Positions 60,620 to 64,000 of a DNA stretch of 64,000 nucleotides are shown here, one piece after another. This stretch comes from Taeniopygia guttata (lineage: Eukaryota > Chordata > Aves > Passeriformes > Estrildidae): the NCBI RefSeq assembly GCF_048771995.1, contig NC_133043.1, forward strand, positions 8,450,501 to 8,514,500, given 5' to 3'. The first letter of the stretch is position 1, and each line of letters begins with the position of its first letter. Below the pieces are notes generated by a model, which saw nothing but the letters and a program-made list of their open reading frames with translations, was not told the DNA's origin and ran no database searches. The translations under genes and the position numbers were made by a program.

Positions 60620-63600
60620 CTGAAATAAAGGGATTGCTACATTGCAGAGAGCCAAGAGGTGGAAATGGAGCTGGATATGACCAGGGCAGCTCCCACAGAG
60701 CCCCTTCCCAGCCCCGCTGGGGTGGGACAGCCCTCACATCCTGGGCTGGAAACAATTGCTGAGCTCTGCAGGGCAGGGCACAAAAGCAAAGCCAAGGATG
60801 GTTTGTCTTTTGCTCAGGCATTTGCAAAAGGCTCAAAATTCCCAGAAATGCCACCCCTGTGCCTAGAGTTGGTGTGCACAGCTCGACATGAGGGGTTGCT
60901 GCAGGCAGCTGGAGCACAGGAGGCTCCCAGAGAGAGCCCAGCACCATCCATGTGTGTGAGCACTGACCAGGCCAAAACATTGCTTTTCCTGGCATATTAG
61001 GGATTAAAAAACAAAAGGAAAACAAAGTGACAGTCCACAGCTCCCCTCAAAAGCGACACTGACCCCTCCCTTCAGCTATTTCCTATCACACTAAGAGTTT
61101 CCAGGATGGTCAAGCCAACAATAAAGAGAGGGTGAGGCCTTGGGAAATGCCAGACTTGGAGTTTTGAAGTTGTTGAATGAATCTGTGGTTTTGAGAGCCT
61201 GGCAGATCCCCTTTGTCCTGTCCAGGGCAGCAGGACCCCTTGATGGACACAGAGGTCAAATCCTAAACAGAGTGAACCATTGACTGAGAAAACTCAGTGC
61301 CATGCAGAAGTCAGCATTTGGACGTGGTAAACAAAGGCACAAAGCTGGAACTCGAGTTCTGCAGCTGCTTTGCTAGAGGCTCATCCTTGCACCCAGCAGG
61401 GCAAGTGAGAGCAGTCAAGGAAAAAACAAAAGTGTAAAGACATCATTAAACCATCTCCTTCCTGGTAGATGCAATTGTGAGATATAAAATGTGAATGAAT
61501 TGTCTTATAGCTTCTTGCTGTGTCAGCCCTGACTCTAAAATGAAAAGAATGTGAAAACCACTTAAAACAGGGAAAGGAAACAGGAAAAGTTGTTGCGTGC
61601 AGTAATGATGTCCAAGTTCCCTGAGGGACATCCAGCACAGAGGAGTCACACAGAGACTCAGCCACTCACAGCCTGGCCTGGGCTGCAGGGAAACCCCTGG
61701 AAAAGCCCAGCCTGGTCCCAGATCACACATGGCCTCTGCAGCCAGGGGAATGCATTGAATTGTTGTGACACAGGACATCGCTGTCGGCTCCGTGTGAGAG
61801 GCACTGGGTGCACAGGCAGCAAGTGACACACATTGGTATCTGTTCATCCTGCCAGCTGTGCCCAGAGGGATTTACCACAGCCATTGATGCCCAGTGGCTA
61901 AAAGTGAAACACGGGAGCCTCAGGGGAGCTTTGCTGCTCCTCAGGACCTGGAGCCAATGTGCTGTTTTGCCAGTGAGCTGCTCTTCCTGTGGTTAAAGGT
62001 ACCAGTTGAGCAAGGGAGCTCCTCTGCTTCCCTCCCTGCCACACTGACAGTCAGGCCATGTCCCCAGTCAGGCCCTTTGCAGGTTTGGCTTTGGGTGGTC
62101 CCTATCCCCCAAATTCCAGCTGCAGCACTGGCTCTGAGGCCAGCATTCCTCACCTGGGACATGCCTGTGACTCCTTCAGGGACAGTCCTCACACCAGCAC
62201 CCGCTGGCAAATATTGTGTCCCTTGCTACCAACACAGGCAGATTTTGAAGCCAGGAAAATCCCTTTTTCCCTTGCTCTGCCCAGCCCAGGACAGTGCTAC
62301 AGAGATGTGAGGAGGTGCCAGTTAGATGAAAGGGTAGAGAAGAAATCCTCAGAGCCCATGGAAGGAGAACACAGTTGAAAACATCTGCTGAGCACTCAGC
62401 AAATCCCATCTCCCACCAAGGCAAGGGCCACAAGGAAAGAATTGAGCATGAGACCAGACTGCTCAGCTCACAAGGACCTAATGCCTCTTCCCTTAATCAC
62501 CAATTAGGAAAAAGTCACCAAAGAACGGATGGACACACCCTGGGCCTCAGGCACATAAACTGCCATCATGTCTTTTCAAGTGCTGAGATAAAAGGCCATA
62601 AAATCCTGCTCAATATTAACGTTCTGTTGCCCTGTGAGCCACCAGCCTTCATGGATTTGCTGGGCATTTGCCAGCCCGCTGGGTGCTGGTGGCACAGAGC
62701 TTGGCCACTGAGGAATGCAGCCTGCAATATTCATGCAAAAATATGGGAGTGGCCACCCCTTACTTTCAGAAGTGTCCTCTGAAAGGAAAATGCCACTTCC
62801 ACTTCAGGAAAGCTGCAGGATTTGGTTGGGTTTTCATGACAACAACAACAACAACAAAATCTGTTCAGTTGTCCAAAAACAAGGAGAAAGGCAGAGCAGG
62901 TCCTGCCTGCACATAAACTTCCTACTGTTTCCCAGATTTGCTCCAGCATTTCCTCCTGTTCTCCTCTTGCTCCCCCAGCCTCTGCCCTGCCCCTCAGCAC
63001 AGCCAACAAACCTGCTCCAGGAATATGCCAATAGCCCCTGAGTCTGGAGAAGCTGGGACTAGCCACCTCATCCCCAAAAACCCAGGCAATGCTCCAAACC
63101 GGTGCAATGGCACAGAGAACAGGGTTGGAAGGGCAGATGGGGGAGAGAGAGCAAGGAGCAGGTTGTGATAAGCCTGGTCCCAGCTGCCATGTGGGAGACA
63201 CCTGCAGCTTGGGACGTGGGAGCAGGAAAGGGAGGGAGATGCTCAAGCCAGGAGTTCCCAAGCACAGCCTTTCCTCTCTTGGGTGGGAATTGCTCTTTTC
63301 ATGGCTGCAGCCATGGGGGGCTGTGTGGGGACTGACCCTGGCCCATGGCATCAAGGACCTTCCACGTGTCCATGTGTGCTGAGGATTGGCAGTGTAGCCA
63401 CAGCCCAGGGGATCAGGGACACAGCTCATGTTCTCTCTCCTGCACATGTGGTGGCACAGAGCTCCTGGGACCATGCTCCAAAACTTGGAAATTATCAAGC
63501 CAGACTCCCCAGAACTACCAAAAACTCCACCCACAAATCAAATAATCTCTTACACACAAAGTCCTACTGGTCTTGCTTTGTTTGCCTTCCCCATCCATTC

Positions 63601-64000
63601 CCCCTCCTTCCTCAGGTGTGCTCCTGCAGCTGGGGACTCCATGCGAGTGTTTCCATTTGCTGTTTTCAGCTCCCAGGTTGAGTTCCAGAGCCCAGACACG
63701 GCCCCCAGCACCCTCCAGCCAGGGACAAAACACAGCAGGACCCAGCCTGGGCACCCACATGGAGCTGCTTTGTGGCCAACACCCCCCATGCTGTGAAGGG
63801 CTGGTGGCTGTGGCACCATCTCCTCCTGCTGCCCCCCGAGCTCGGGCAGGGAGGAACCTCAAGGAGGAGAGGCAGGAACGGCAGGATCCTGCCTGGAGTC
63901 TGCCCAAATGCCAGCACAGCCCCAGAACCCTCCATGTGCTCTTCCTGCCACTTCTCTGCTCCTTAGGTCCCACAAGACACTTCTTCCCACCTTCCCTTCC
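60620..64000 (-). other. ITGB4: ITGB4 upstream / 5' intron region
   Basis: A 3' splice acceptor at 60620-60621 implies at least one non-coding ITGB4 exon further right, inside or beyond the window. I could not place it. A (CAA)5 run is at 62839-62855. I see no CpG island, coding exon or RNA gene here; the 267-codon minus-strand open frame near 62.7-63.5 kb has no protein character. Confidence 0.55.

Noticed and set aside
62731-63534. 267-codon minus-strand frame upstream of ITGB4
   Set aside because: No recognisable domain, no codon bias, and start and stop fall by chance in GC-rich sequence. It is not needed for ITGB4, whose start codon is at 60609.

Overview
The window is vertebrate nuclear DNA and almost certainly avian, probably a songbird. 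It carries several short 3' fragments of CR1 LINEs, with their typical 3' wording (AAGGTCCCTTCCAACCC followed by ATTCTATGATT). Introns are compact, and a GC-rich half (about 18.7-64 kb) abuts an AT-richer half (1-18.6 kb). The gene order UNK - H3-3B - GALK1 - ITGB4 is, to my knowledge, the order of human 17q25.1, here in reverse orientation.

Layout. 1-19.46 kb: the 5' end of UNK on the minus strand, with coding exon 1, an 18-kb first intron and coding exon 2; the rest lies off the left edge. 19.46-23.2 kb: intergenic, with the UNK CpG-island promoter (an inverted pair of ACTACAACTCCCA-type sites) and an 18-bp-class minisatellite. 22.6-24.9 kb: H3-3B on the plus strand, complete, encoding 136-residue histone H3.3, with a promoter of six CCAAT boxes, a perfect CRE and a TATA box. 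26.4-31.1 kb: a minus-strand gene of about 13 small exons that I do not recognise (about 308 codons). It is head-to-head with GALK1 and contains one single-base break of frame. 31.43-32.13 kb: about 34 copies of a 20-21 bp GC-box-like tandem repeat ending 7 bases before the GALK1 start codon. 32.1-36.5 kb: GALK1 on the plus strand, complete, 8 exons, 392 residues. 38.8-60.6 kb: ITGB4 on the minus strand, with 39 coding exons and 1,797 residues, tail-to-tail with GALK1. 60.6-64 kb: upstream of the ITGB4 start codon, where no coding exon could be supported.

The genes do not form a pathway. They are a zinc-finger RNA-binding protein (UNK), a replication-independent histone (H3-3B), the first enzyme of the Leloir galactose pathway (GALK1) and the hemidesmosomal integrin beta-4 subunit (ITGB4). 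What links them is conserved order and shared promoter regions, notably the roughly 1-kb interval between the unrecognised gene and GALK1. Exon boundaries were read by eye from GT/AG signals, phase continuity and remembered human proteins; no alignment was run. Most of the long uninterrupted reading frames in the GC-rich stretches are artefacts of tandem repeats or CpG islands. The best candidates for something undescribed are the unrecognised divergent gene and the repeat array that replaces the usual GALK1 promoter and leader.
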